From assembly GCF_900111315.1 (NCBI RefSeq), contig NZ_FOGU01000017.1, forward strand, positions 1 to 60,298: a stretch of 60,298 bases of DNA. Direction: 5' to 3'. Below, piece after piece: positions 36,382 to 45,185 of this stretch. How positions within the stretch are numbered: position 1 is the first letter of the stretch; the number at the start of each line of letters is the position of its first letter. A program made the position numbers and the translations under genes. Under the pieces are notes generated by a model that ran no database searches, had not been told where the DNA came from, and was given only the letters and a program-made list of their open reading frames with translations. The DNA is from Tranquillimonas rosea. GTDB taxonomy: Bacteria; Pseudomonadota; Alphaproteobacteria; Rhodobacterales; Rhodobacteraceae.

Positions 36382-38181
36382 ATGTTGTTTTGCCTGGGAC
36401 ACGGCCAGCACGTCGTGCAGGAGAAGGATGCGGCGTCCAAGACTGCGGGAGCGCCGCTCACGGCGGTGGCGCCGGATATGCACCTGAAAGGCTACGCGGC
36501 GCCGACGCGCGAGCCGGAGCTAGAGGGCGAACCGGCCGAGGCCGGAATGGCCGGCGACGCCGACATGGTGTCGGCGGACATGCCCACCGAGGATGTCGGC
36601 AAGTTCTGCTACTACTTCCCCAGCGGCTATGCCCTGCCGGAAAGCGCGGACATGCCGGAGCTGCTGGACGCTCTGGCCGACAGCATGGTCGAGGCGAACC
36701 CCGTCTCGGCGGAGCAGAATTCTCAGATCCCGCCGGTCTTCACCTATTGGGGCCAGTTCATCGACCACGACATGACCGCGAACACTGACCGCGAGAGCGA
36801 CGTGTCGATGATCGAGGGCAACATCAGCCCCAAGACGCGTGACGAGGTCACGGCCAACCTCTTCAACCTGCGCGACGGCTCGCTCGGGCTCGACAGCCTG
36901 TATGGCGACACCGTGGGGCAGGGCCCCTTCGCCAACCGCCTGTCGCAGATCATGCGGTTTCCGGGAAACCGCGCCAAGATGCGCCTCGGGCTGCCGGCCG
37001 CGGTGGGGGGAAGGGTCCCGCTGCCGGAGACGGACAACGCGACCGACCTGCTGCGCCTGGGCTTCCTGCTGCGCAACAACATCCTGACCGTGGAGGAGCT
37101 GCGGGCGATCCCGGATCCGGACCTGCGCAGTGTGTTCCTTGACGGTGACGGCAACCCGATCCCGACCCGCGCGATCATCGGCGACAGCCGCAACGACGAG
37201 AACCTGATCGTCGCGCAGCTGCAGGTGCTGTTCCTGCGGTTCCACAACAAGCTGGCCGACGCGACCCAGTCGCGCAGTTTCGACACCGCGCGGCGCCTGA
37301 CCCGGTGGCATTACCAATGGCTGGTGCTCCACGAGTACCTGCCCACCGTCTGCGACCCGGCCATCGTGGACGAGGTGGTCGATCTTGCCGCGCCGCTCTA
37401 CACGGCGTTCTACGACATGCACAACGGCAGCGGCCCCAAGATGCCGATGCCGCTGGAGTTCTCGGTCGCGGGCTTCCGCTTTGGACATTCAATGGTGCGG
37501 GGCGGCTACGACCACAACCGCTTCTTCGGCCAGGCCGAAGGCGGCTCGACGCCGCTTCAGCCCTTCGCGGCGATGAACGACCTGTTCGCGTTCACCGGCG
37601 ACGGCCGGATGAACGGTTTCCCGGTCGAGCAACTGCCGCAGAACTGGGTGGTCGAGTGGGATCGCTGGGTCAGCATCGACCCCGCCAATCCAGGCCGGTC
37701 GGCGCGCAAGATCGACACCGAGCTCGCGCCGCCGCTGCTGGACCTCGTGAATCAGCCCGCCGGCGTGTTCAAGCACCTCGCGCGGCGGAACCTTCGGCGT
37801 GGCTACCGGCTGAGCCTGCCCACGGCGCAGTCCTGCGTCGAGTCCGTGCTGAACTCGGGCTACAAGCAGTTCGACGTGCTCACGCCGGAACAGCTCGCCG
37901 AGGGCAGCGACGCGCGGCAGAAGGCGGTCAAGGACGGTGGTTTCGACACCAACACCCCGCTGTGGTTCTACATCCTCAAGGAGGCCGAGGTTCTGGGCAA
38001 TGGCGAGCATCTGGGCCCGCTCGGAAGCCATATCGTCGCCAACACCCTGGTCGGTCTCGTGGTCAACGACATCGAGAGCTATTGGAACGCGCCAGGCGGC
38101 CGCTGGCAGCCAGAGCATTTCGACGCCCAGCACCCGATCAAGTCGATCCAGGACGTGATGCGCTTCTGCGGCATGCTCTGA
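36382..38181 (+). CDS. Animal-type haem peroxidase
   Basis: A 599-residue protein of the peroxidase-cyclooxygenase superfamily. The distal motif WGQFIDHDMT contains Gln125 and His129, and the proximal haem ligand is His369 in RFGHSMV. NENLIVAQLQVLFLRFHN-like (here NDENLIVAQLQ) and LRRGYRLSLPTAQS also match. It uses hydrogen peroxide to oxidise halides or organic substrates. There is no signal peptide; related bacterial enzymes are often exported by type I systems. Residues 1-70 are low-complexity. AAGGA precedes the ATG by eight bases. It stands alone, between polysaccharide genes and a HemG-like gene, and ends at a hairpin. Confidence 0.9.
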   Translation: MLFCLGHGQHVVQEKDAASKTAGAPLTAVAPDMHLKGYAAPTREPELEGEPAEAGMAGDADMVSADMPTEDVGKFCYYFPSGYALPESADMPELLDALADSMVEANPVSAEQNSQIPPVFTYWGQFIDHDMTANTDRESDVSMIEGNISPKTRDEVTANLFNLRDGSLGLDSLYGDTVGQGPFANRLSQIMRFPGNRAKMRLGLPAAVGGRVPLPETDNATDLLRLGFLLRNNILTVEELRAIPDPDLRSVFLDGDGNPIPTRAIIGDSRNDENLIVAQLQVLFLRFHNKLADATQSRSFDTARRLTRWHYQWLVLHEYLPTVCDPAIVDEVVDLAAPLYTAFYDMHNGSGPKMPMPLEFSVAGFRFGHSMVRGGYDHNRFFGQAEGGSTPLQPFAAMNDLFAFTGDGRMNGFPVEQLPQNWVVEWDRWVSIDPANPGRSARKIDTELAPPLLDLVNQPAGVFKHLARRNLRRGYRLSLPTAQSCVESVLNSGYKQFDVLTPEQLAEGSDARQKAVKDGGFDTNTPLWFYILKEAEVLGNGEHLGPLGSHIVANTLVGLVVNDIESYWNAPGGRWQPEHFDAQHPIKSIQDVMRFCGML

Positions 38182-38201
38182 TCTCTCGCATACGACGATC
38201 C

Positions 38202-38226
38202 AACGGCGCCCTCATCGGGCGCCGTT
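38202..38226 (+). terminator. Hairpin after the peroxidase gene
   Basis: AACGGCGCCC, five-base loop, GGGCGCCGTT: a perfect ten-base stem 21 bases after the stop. The tail is CCTGCC, so the T-run is weak. Confidence 0.65.
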
Positions 38227-38332
38227 CCTGCCATAGTCTCCCTTGATCTGGAACAACGAGCGGCGGCGCCATCCGTCCTATCCTGCCTCGCGCAAACCCG
38301 CAGCAGGAGCCACGCACGCTCGAGGAGGACGG

Positions 38333-38917
38333 ATGTCAGTGCTGATCATATACCAGTCGCTCGAGGGCCAGACCCTCAAGATCGCCCGGTTCGCGCGCGA
38401 CGTCGCCGACAAGGCCGGCGAAGAGGTCACGATGTTCGATACGGCGGACAAGACGGCACCGGTCTCGTTCGACGGCGTCGACCGCGTGATCCTGGCGGCG
38501 CCGGTGCACGAGCGGCGGCACCCCAAGGAGTTCGAGTTCCTCCTGACCACCTCGGCCGACGACCTGGCTGCCCGCAAGACACTGCTGATTTCGGTCAGTC
38601 TGAGCGCCGCCTTCGAAGAGGGCCTTGGCGAGGCGCGCGACTATCTCAACGAGCTGGAGATGCGTACGGGGTTCAGGCCCGAGGTCGAGGTGCTGGCCGC
38701 GGGCGCGGTGCGGACCGGACGCTACGACTACTTCGCGACCCAGGTGGTCCGCCACGTCGTCCTGCGCGACCGGGACTACGATCCCGGCGAGGGCGAGCAC
38801 GAGTTCACCGACTGGGCCGCGCTCGAAGTCGCCCTGCGGGACTTCCTCAGCGCCGATCCGGAGGCAGGCGCGAGGTCCGGGCATCTGGAGGGGTTGGGCC
38901 CCGCGCGGAACGGCTGA
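38333..38917 (+). CDS. Flavodoxin-domain protein, HemG-like
   Basis: A 194-residue FMN-binding protein. VLIIYQSLEGQTLKIARFA is the flavodoxin phosphate-binding loop, and RVILAAPVHERRHPKEFEFL and LLISVSLSAAFEEG follow as in menaquinone/ubiquinone-dependent protoporphyrinogen IX dehydrogenases (HemG). It could oxidise protoporphyrinogen, but related FMN reductases cannot be excluded. The ATG at 38333 has a strong GAGGAGG site. It converges with the MFS gene 22 bases away. Confidence 0.8.
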   Translation: MSVLIIYQSLEGQTLKIARFARDVADKAGEEVTMFDTADKTAPVSFDGVDRVILAAPVHERRHPKEFEFLLTTSADDLAARKTLLISVSLSAAFEEGLGEARDYLNELEMRTGFRPEVEVLAAGAVRTGRYDYFATQVVRHVVLRDRDYDPGEGEHEFTDWAALEVALRDFLSADPEAGARSGHLEGLGPARNG

Positions 38918-38939
38918 TCGCGCCGGCCCCCGCGAGCCC

Positions 38940-40232
38940 TCAGCCGTCGACCGCGCGCTCGCGGACGAAGCGGTTCAGCAGGGCCGCGGCGGTCAGGGCC
39001 GGCAAAGCCGCGGTGCCCAGGAACATCGCCTCGGCGCCGAACGCGTCCGACGCCAGCCCGGCCAAGGCCGGACCGATGACGCTGCCCGTCGCGGTCGCCA
39101 GAAGCGCCGCGGTGAAGCTGAGCGAGGGCAGGGTCGGAAACAGGCGATCCGACCAGAAGGCCAGGATTGCGCTCGTCATCATCACGTGCAGCCCCTGCAG
39201 CCCCGCCGACAGGATCAGCCCCACCCAGGATGCCGGCAGGATCACCACGAGGACGCAGGACGCTGTCCCGGCAAGCATGATCAGCCGCAGCAGCATCGGC
39301 AGCCCGACCATCGCCTTCACCCGCCCCGTGCCGAGCGCGGCCAGCCCGAACAGGCCATAGAAGATGAAGACGAGCGGCGGGGTCGCCGCCGCAGGCAGGC
39401 CCGGCACGCCGCCGGCCTCGGCCATCTGGTCGCCGGCGAAGGCGATGTAGATCGCCGAGTTGGTGCCGTAGGCGAAGGCGACGGCATAGAGCGGGATCGC
39501 GGCGACGGGCAGAAGATCGCTCCAGCCGCGGGACCAGGTGCCCTCGGTGTCCTTTCCGATGCTGCGCAGGGCCGCCCAGTTGCCGATCAGCACGAGCGCG
39601 GCCGCGATGGCGAAGATCGACCAGCAGACGCGCCACGACAGGCCGGTGAAGACCGTCGCCAATGCCGCGACCCCCGCGCCGGCGATGCCGATCCCGGTGC
39701 CGCTGCTGACGGCCGAGAGAGAGGCCGGCCGGTTCTCGTCCTCGACCGAGCGATGAACCGCGTCGTTGAACGGCGTCCAGGCGAAGCCCGCGCTGGACGT
39801 CGCCAGGAATACCCCGAGCGCCAGGAAGGTCAGGTTCGGCGCCGCCGCGACGGTCGCCATCCCCAGCACAGCCGCGATCAGCCCCGACAGGACCGGCAGC
39901 TCGGGCCCGAGCCGGCGGAGCAGCGTCTGCGCCACGAGGAGCCCCAGGAAGAAACCGAAGAACCCCAGCGACGAGATGAAGCCCACGGTCGAGGTCGAGA
40001 TCTCGAACGCGGACCGGAACTCGGGCACGAACAGGCCGAACCCCATCCGCGCGGGCCCGTAACTGATGGCGGTCGCCGCAAAGCCGGCCGACGAGAGGCT
40101 CCAGAAATAGGTTATGATCGTCCTCCGTTCGCTCGCGATCGCTGCCGTTTTTCTGCGCGCCGGACATGGCGCGGCGCTCGATGCCAGGAGAGTAGGGACG
40201 AACGGAGCGGGCGAGTGGTTCCTTGCGGACAA
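38940..40232 (-). CDS. YbfB/YjiJ-family MFS transporter
   Basis: A roughly 400-residue carrier with twelve membrane segments. ITYFWSLSSAGFAATAISYG and ARMGFGLFVPEFR are typical of the YbfB/YjiJ group, whose substrates are unknown. The start is uncertain: the frame has no ATG before residue 62, and the open frame begins at a TTG (40232). A GGAGG site precedes codons ATC-ATA near 40125. An ATG at 40167 lies in another frame, so a small frameshift near the N-terminus, real or from sequencing, is possible. The stop faces the HemG-like gene. Confidence 0.8.
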   Translation of the reverse strand: MSARNHSPAPFVPTLLASSAAPCPARRKTAAIASERRTIITYFWSLSSAGFAATAISYGPARMGFGLFVPEFRSAFEISTSTVGFISSLGFFGFFLGLLVAQTLLRRLGPELPVLSGLIAAVLGMATVAAAPNLTFLALGVFLATSSAGFAWTPFNDAVHRSVEDENRPASLSAVSSGTGIGIAGAGVAALATVFTGLSWRVCWSIFAIAAALVLIGNWAALRSIGKDTEGTWSRGWSDLLPVAAIPLYAVAFAYGTNSAIYIAFAGDQMAEAGGVPGLPAAATPPLVFIFYGLFGLAALGTGRVKAMVGLPMLLRLIMLAGTASCVLVVILPASWVGLILSAGLQGLHVMMTSAILAFWSDRLFPTLPSLSFTAALLATATGSVIGPALAGLASDAFGAEAMFLGTAALPALTAAALLNRFVRERAVDG

Positions 40233-40358
40233 CCTCGCAGGAGTGCTCGCCGGCGCCTGAGCGCCCGGGTGCGCGGATGTCGGTGCGGATTTCCGCTGTC
40301 GGTGCAGGCGATTTTCGTGCCTGCGCGGAGGGGCGTGCGGCCGACAGTAGGAATTGCG

Positions 40359-40958
40359 CTACCCGAGCACCTGCGACCGGTCGCAGTAGCGCGCTCTGAG
40401 GGCGGCGTTGTGGCTGATGATCAGCAGGCCGATGCGCCGGTTCCGGGTCAGGGCCGTCAGGCGGTCCAGCAGGGTCGCCTGTTCCAGCGCGTCGAGCTGG
40501 GCGGTGACCTCGTCGCAGATCAGTACCCGCAGGGCGGGATGGAACAGCCGCGCGAGCGAGACGCGGGCCAGCTCGCCGCCCGACAGTTCCACCGGGCGCC
40601 GGTCGTGCCATGCCGGGGCGACGCCGAGGGCCGCGAGGGCGAGCGGATCGGGCGTGCCGCCGTTGTCCAGGATGCGGCCGACGGTCCAGAACGGGTCGAC
40701 GGCCAACTCCGGGACCTGCGGCGCATATTGGACCGGGGCAGGGCGCCGCGGTGCCGTGCCGGGAAGGGGGGCGCCGTCGAGGCATATCCGCCCGGCCGAT
40801 GGCGACAGACGGCCCGCGAGAAGGCGGCCGAGGGTGCTCTTGCCGCTTCCCGAGGGGCCGCCGAGGCCGACAACTTCGCCGGCAGCGAGAGACAGGTCGA
40901 CATCTTCGAGCACGGCCACGCGGCCGTAGGCGTGGTGGATGCCCTCGGCGCTCAGCAT
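40359..40958 (-). CDS. nikE: Nickel ABC transporter ATP-binding protein
   Basis: A 199-residue ABC ATPase. Walker A is GPSGSGKST, the signature LSGGELARVSLAR, Walker B LICDEVTAQLD and the switch His lies in IISHN. It is shorter than typical NikE (about 260 residues) and lacks the C-terminal oligopeptide-type extension. It starts inside the last codons of nikD (seven-base overlap) and is the last gene of nikABCDE. It should dimerise with NikD to power nickel import. Confidence 0.87.
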   Translation of the reverse strand: MLSAEGIHHAYGRVAVLEDVDLSLAAGEVVGLGGPSGSGKSTLGRLLAGRLSPSAGRICLDGAPLPGTAPRRPAPVQYAPQVPELAVDPFWTVGRILDNGGTPDPLALAALGVAPAWHDRRPVELSGGELARVSLARLFHPALRVLICDEVTAQLDALEQATLLDRLTALTRNRRIGLLIISHNAALRARYCDRSQVLG

Positions 40959-41677
40959 GCGGTCTCCGGCAGCTGCGCCCGCCACAGGTCGCGGGCGAAC
41001 GGGCTGGTCAGGGCGCTGCCGTCACCGGCGAAGGCGGCGGCGGGGGCCACTTCCTCCGGGCGGCCGTGCCGCAGGATCAGGATGCGGTCGGCAAGACCGG
41101 CGAGGCGCGGCAGGTCGTGGCTGATCACCACCAGCCCGCGCCTCTCGCGCGCAAGATCGCCCAGCAGGGCCATCACGTGATCCGCGGCACTGGCGTCGAG
41201 ACCGACCGTCGGCTCATCGGCCACGAGCCAGTCGGCCCCGCGCGCCAGCGCCGTCGCCAGCAGCGCCCGACGCGCCATGCCCCCCGACAGCATGTGCGGA
41301 TAGGCTCGTGTCAACGCGGCGGACAGGCCCACCCGCTCCAATTCGGTGCGCGGGTCGCTGCGGCGTCCGCCGAGGCGCCGGATCTGCCGGCCCAGCGGGG
41401 CGAGAGGGTCGAGCGCGTCCAGACGTTGCGGGGCCAGCGCGATGTCCCGCGCCCCCGGCCGGGCGCCATCGACGGTGATCTTGCCGAAAGGCTGGGCGCC
41501 GCGCGGCAGGGCGCCGGCCAATGCGGCGGCGACAAGGCTTTTTCCGGCGCCGGAGCTGCCGGAGACCCCCAGTATCTCGCCCCGTTCAAGCGCGAAGCTG
41601 ACGCTGTCGAGCGCCGTGACCGGGGGCAGGCCGGGGCGTGATAGGGTGAGGCCGAGGGTGTCGACACGCAGGGTCAT
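40952..41677 (-). CDS. nikD: Nickel ABC transporter ATP-binding protein
   Basis: A 241-residue ABC ATPase. Walker A is GSSGAGKSLV, the signature LSGGMARRALLATAL and Walker B LVADEPTVGLD, with VISHDLPRLAGL after it. The ATG at 41677 overlaps the nikC stop (ATGA). It works with NikE on the cytosolic face of the NikBC channel. Confidence 0.87.
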   Translation of the reverse strand: MTLRVDTLGLTLSRPGLPPVTALDSVSFALERGEILGVSGSSGAGKSLVAAALAGALPRGAQPFGKITVDGARPGARDIALAPQRLDALDPLAPLGRQIRRLGGRRSDPRTELERVGLSAALTRAYPHMLSGGMARRALLATALARGADWLVADEPTVGLDASAADHVMALLGDLARERRGLVVISHDLPRLAGLADRILILRHGRPEEVAPAAAFAGDGSALTSPFARDLWRAQLPETAC

Positions 41678-42525
41678 GGCGTGCCCTCGGGCGGGGCGGT
41701 GGCGGCGCGCAGCACCTCGCCGAACCGCTCGAAGCTGAGCGCGACGATTACCAGCCCCGCGCCCGGCGCGGCGGCGACCCACCAGTGACCGGCGACGATC
41801 TCGCGCAGGGAGTCCGACAGCATCACGCCGATCGAGGGCAGGTGCGGCTCGATCCCGAGACCGATGAAGCTCAGCCCCGCCTCGTGCAGGATCGCGTGGG
41901 GAAAGATCAGCACGAACCCCGCCACCACCTGCGGCAACAGGTGCGGCGCCAGGTGATGCCGGGCGATCCAGGGACGCGAGCGTCCCAGCGCCCGCGAGGT
42001 CGCGACGTAATCCGACGCGGCGACGGTCTGCGCCTCGTGCCGCAGCACCCGCGCGAGCCGCGGCCAATGGGTCAGGGCGACGGCGAAGATCACGCCCGTC
42101 GCACCCGCGCCCGTCGCGAAAGCCACCATGATCAGCAGCACGAAATGCGGCAGGCCCAGCACCAGCTCCGTCAGCACGCCGACCACGTGGTCGGCCACCC
42201 GTCCGAGCGCCGCGGCCAGCCCGAGGATCAGCGCGATCGCGGTCGAGGCGGTGGCGGCGAGCAGGCCGATCTTGACGCTCATCGCCAGCGCGGCCAGGGT
42301 GCGCGCCGCGACGTCCCTCCCGAGGCTGTCGGTGCCCAGGGCATGTGCGGGACCGGGCGCCCGCCCCACTGCCTGCGCGTTCACGTCCAGCCATGGCTCG
42401 GGCATGAGCGCCGCGGCCGCGAGGATCAGCAGCACCAGCCCGGCCGCACCGGCGCCGCGCCAGAGCGGATGGCGCCCGCCCCGCGTTCCGCCGGGGCCGC
42501 GCGACAGGATCTCCAGCGCGGTCAT
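41674..42525 (-). CDS. nikC: Nickel ABC transporter permease
   Basis: A 283-residue DppC-like permease with about six membrane segments. HALGTDSLGRDVAARTLAALA and EAGLSFIGLGIEPHLPSIGV are the DppC/NikC hallmarks, and the EAA-type loop is VATSRALGRSRPWIARHHLAP. It overlaps nikB and nikD by ATGA. The assignment to nickel rather than peptides rests on the operator and nikR next to the operon. Confidence 0.87.
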   Translation of the reverse strand: MTALEILSRGPGGTRGGRHPLWRGAGAAGLVLLILAAAALMPEPWLDVNAQAVGRAPGPAHALGTDSLGRDVAARTLAALAMSVKIGLLAATASTAIALILGLAAALGRVADHVVGVLTELVLGLPHFVLLIMVAFATGAGATGVIFAVALTHWPRLARVLRHEAQTVAASDYVATSRALGRSRPWIARHHLAPHLLPQVVAGFVLIFPHAILHEAGLSFIGLGIEPHLPSIGVMLSDSLREIVAGHWWVAAAPGAGLVIVALSFERFGEVLRAATAPPEGTP

Positions 42526-43505
42526 GCCGGCCCCTGGCGCAGGCGCGGATCGGCCAGCCGCGCCGCGATGTCGGCCAGCAGGTTGCCGCAGAACACGAAG
42601 AGCAGCGTCGTCAGCCCGATCCCCATGAGCAGCGGCGCGTCGGCGCCGGTCGCGGCCCGCACCGTGGCCTGCCCGAGGCCGGGCCAGGCAAAGACTGTCT
42701 CGGCCAGGACCGAGCCGCCGAACAGCTCGCCCGCGCCGGCCAGGTGCAGTGTCAGCGCAGGCCCCAGCGCATGGCGCAGCCCGGCGCCGAAGGCGATGCG
42801 CTGCCATGACAGGCCATGCGCCCGCAAGTGCAGCGCGGCGGGACTGTCGAGGAACGCCACCAGCCGCTGCCGCGTGTGCAGGATCAGCGGCGCGGTGCCC
42901 ACGACCGAAAGTGTGGCGACGGGCAGCACGAGATGCCGCGCCCTGTCGCTCCAGCCGGCTTCCCCGGCCGTCAGGCCCGGCGGCGCCGCGCAGCACGACG
43001 GCAACCAGCCGAGCCCCACGGCGAACAGAGCGATGAGCAGGATCGCGATCCAGAAGCCCGGACTGGCCGACAGCGCCACCGCCAGCGTGCGGATGATCCG
43101 GTCGGCAGGGCCGCCCCGCGCCGCCGCCGCGGCGATGCCGAGTGTCGTGCCCACGACGAACGAGACGGCGAAGGCGCCCGCGATCAGCACCAGCGAAGCC
43201 GGGAAGCGCCGCGCGATCACCTCGGCGACCGGCATGTCATAGGTCAGCGACCGACCCAGGTCACCGCGCAGGACATCGCCCAGCCAGTGCCCGAACCGCT
43301 CGGTCGCGGGGCGGTCGAGGCCCCAGGCGGCGGCGATGGCCTCGCGCTGTTCGGGACCGACCAGCGAGGTGCGGTCGCCCACATAGGCCTGCACCGGGTC
43401 GATCGGCGCCAGCGAGATCAGCGTGAACAGCCCGATTGCCGCCAGCGGCAGCAACCAAGCGAGCCGCACCAGCCGCCCGAGGAGAAGCGGGCGCAGCCAG
43501 CTCAT
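42522..43505 (-). CDS. nikB: Nickel ABC transporter permease
   Basis: A 327-residue DppB-like permease with about six membrane segments. LAPIDPVQAYVGDRTSLVG and GDVLRGDLGRSLTYDMPVAE belong to the N-terminal domain, and the loop LHLRAHGLSWQRIAFGAGLRHA contacts the ATPases. VLAETVFAWPGLGQATV is a family signature. It begins at ATG 43505, overlapping the nikA stop (ATGA). Confidence 0.87.
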   Translation of the reverse strand: MSWLRPLLLGRLVRLAWLLPLAAIGLFTLISLAPIDPVQAYVGDRTSLVGPEQREAIAAAWGLDRPATERFGHWLGDVLRGDLGRSLTYDMPVAEVIARRFPASLVLIAGAFAVSFVVGTTLGIAAAAARGGPADRIIRTLAVALSASPGFWIAILLIALFAVGLGWLPSCCAAPPGLTAGEAGWSDRARHLVLPVATLSVVGTAPLILHTRQRLVAFLDSPAALHLRAHGLSWQRIAFGAGLRHALGPALTLHLAGAGELFGGSVLAETVFAWPGLGQATVRAATGADAPLLMGIGLTTLLFVFCGNLLADIAARLADPRLRQGPA

Positions 43506-45070
43506 TCCGCGCAGGTCCAGCGCCAGTCCGGCAGGTCGTGGGTGATCGGGAAACCATGTCCGTGCGGGTGGATCTGCCGTGCCCCGGTGTCGAGACACTC
43601 CGACACCCAATAGGCGTGCTCGAGGTTGACCATCCACGCCCAGGCGGCATCGCCCCGCGCACCGAACCCGGTTTCGCCATCCCATTCCGCGGCCTGCCAT
43701 TCGGCCAGCGAGGCCTCGAAATCCGGGGCGCGTTCGGCGGCCTCGAGATGCGCGTTCACCGTCGGATTGTCGTAGAAGCCGGGGTTGAAGTAGCCGATCC
43801 CGGCGTAGTCGCCGTGGTGGATGTTGTAGACCTCGGACGGGTCATGCGCGCCCCAGCCCAGCACCACCACCTCCGAGTGCATCATCGCGCGAATTTCGTC
43901 CCAGCTGCGCCCGGTGGGCGTCGCCGCGATGCCGATCTCGCGCAATTGCTGCGCGGCGCCAAGCGCCAGCGCCTGCCGGGTGCCGTCGCCGGCCGGGTAG
44001 ACGATCGCGAAGGCGGCGTCGCGCCCGTCCTTCTCGCGCGTGCCGTCGCCGTTCGTGTCGCTCCAGCCCGCCGCGTCGAGCGTCTCTCGCGCCGCCTCGG
44101 GATCGTTGCCGGGAAGCGCGCCCTCTGGATTGTCCCACGGCAGGCCGTCAGCCGGCCCCGTGGCGGGCCGGCCGTGGCCGTTCAACGCCAGCGTCACCAG
44201 CGCCTCGCGATCGAGCGCGCGGTTCACCGCCACGCGGATCGCCCGGTCGGCGGTCACGTCGTTGCCGATCGGCGCGCCGCCCTCGGTCGTCGCGCCGGTG
44301 TCGGGGACCATCGGGAACATGAGGCCGCGGTTGTCGACCGTCTCGACATGCAGCGTCTCCATCCCGTCGGGCGGGGTATCGGCCTGCGATGCGGGCACCG
44401 CGACGAGATCCGCCGCGCCGGTCCGGGCCAGCGACAGCCCGGCCTGCTCGGAGCCGAAGACGAAGCTCACCCGCTCGAAGGGCACATCTCCGCCGTGCCA
44501 GTAGGGGTTCGGCTCGACCACCAGCTGCGCGCCCTCGCGCCATTCGACCATCCGGAACGGGCCGGAGCCGATCGGCTCGCGGGCATAGCCCGGCCCGTAG
44601 CCGTCCGCCGGCACGATGCCCAGCGTGGCGAGGCGGCTGGTGAACGAGATGCGCGGCTCGGCCAGCTTCAGCTCGACCTCGTGCGGGCCGCTGACACGTG
44701 CCGCGTCGAAGCCGGTGAGATCCACCAGGCCGCCTGCGTCGCGCGCGGTGTTGTAGGTAAAGACCACGTCCTCGGGTGTCAGCGGTGTCCCGTCCGAGAA
44801 ACGGGCGTCGTCGCGCAGGGTGATCGTCCAGAGCGTCCCGTCCTCAGACAGCGTCCAGTCGGTCGCAAGGTCGCCCTCGAGTGCGAGGTCGGCATCCCGG
44901 CGCAGGAGCGTCGACTGGAACAGCGGGTTGCCGTAGCTTCCCCAGCCGGTGACCGGATCGAAGCCGGACTCGGGCTCGCCCCCCACGGCCAGGACGAGGG
45001 GGCGCGCGCCGGCGGGCGCGGCGAAGAGGGCGACGGCGACGAGGAGGGCGGGCGTGAGCTTGGACATCAT
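43502..45070 (-). CDS. nikA: Nickel ABC transporter substrate-binding protein
   Basis: A 522-residue periplasmic protein with a signal peptide ending near AGA-RPLVLAV. It is a cluster C (DppA/NikA) protein: LATDWTLSEDGTLWTITLRD, FSDGTPLTPEDVVFTYN and PIGSGPFRMVEW are typical. VYNIHHGDYAGIGYFNP in the C-terminal lobe contains a His pair, and HPHGHGFPITHD near the end is another His-rich spot; either could bind nickel. It is the first gene of the operon and starts nine bases from the NikR operator. Confidence 0.88.
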   Translation of the reverse strand: MMSKLTPALLVAVALFAAPAGARPLVLAVGGEPESGFDPVTGWGSYGNPLFQSTLLRRDADLALEGDLATDWTLSEDGTLWTITLRDDARFSDGTPLTPEDVVFTYNTARDAGGLVDLTGFDAARVSGPHEVELKLAEPRISFTSRLATLGIVPADGYGPGYAREPIGSGPFRMVEWREGAQLVVEPNPYWHGGDVPFERVSFVFGSEQAGLSLARTGAADLVAVPASQADTPPDGMETLHVETVDNRGLMFPMVPDTGATTEGGAPIGNDVTADRAIRVAVNRALDREALVTLALNGHGRPATGPADGLPWDNPEGALPGNDPEAARETLDAAGWSDTNGDGTREKDGRDAAFAIVYPAGDGTRQALALGAAQQLREIGIAATPTGRSWDEIRAMMHSEVVVLGWGAHDPSEVYNIHHGDYAGIGYFNPGFYDNPTVNAHLEAAERAPDFEASLAEWQAAEWDGETGFGARGDAAWAWMVNLEHAYWVSECLDTGARQIHPHGHGFPITHDLPDWRWTCAE

Positions 45071-45078
45071 GTCCCTGC

Positions 45079-45106
45079 GTATGATTTCGGATCGCAGAAT
45101 TCATAC
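45079..45106. promoter_or_regulatory. NikR operator
   Basis: GTATGA (45079-45084), exactly 16 bases, then TCATAC (45101-45106). This is identical in half-sites and spacing to the E. coli nik operator. It lies nine bases upstream of nikA and 80 bases upstream of nikR, so it may control both. Confidence 0.9.
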
Positions 45107-45185
45107 CGCATCGGAGTGCGAGGTAAAGGCTTGCGTCCGGGCCGCCGGGCGGAAACCATCGGGTCACGCGCAAGAGGGAGGCCAC

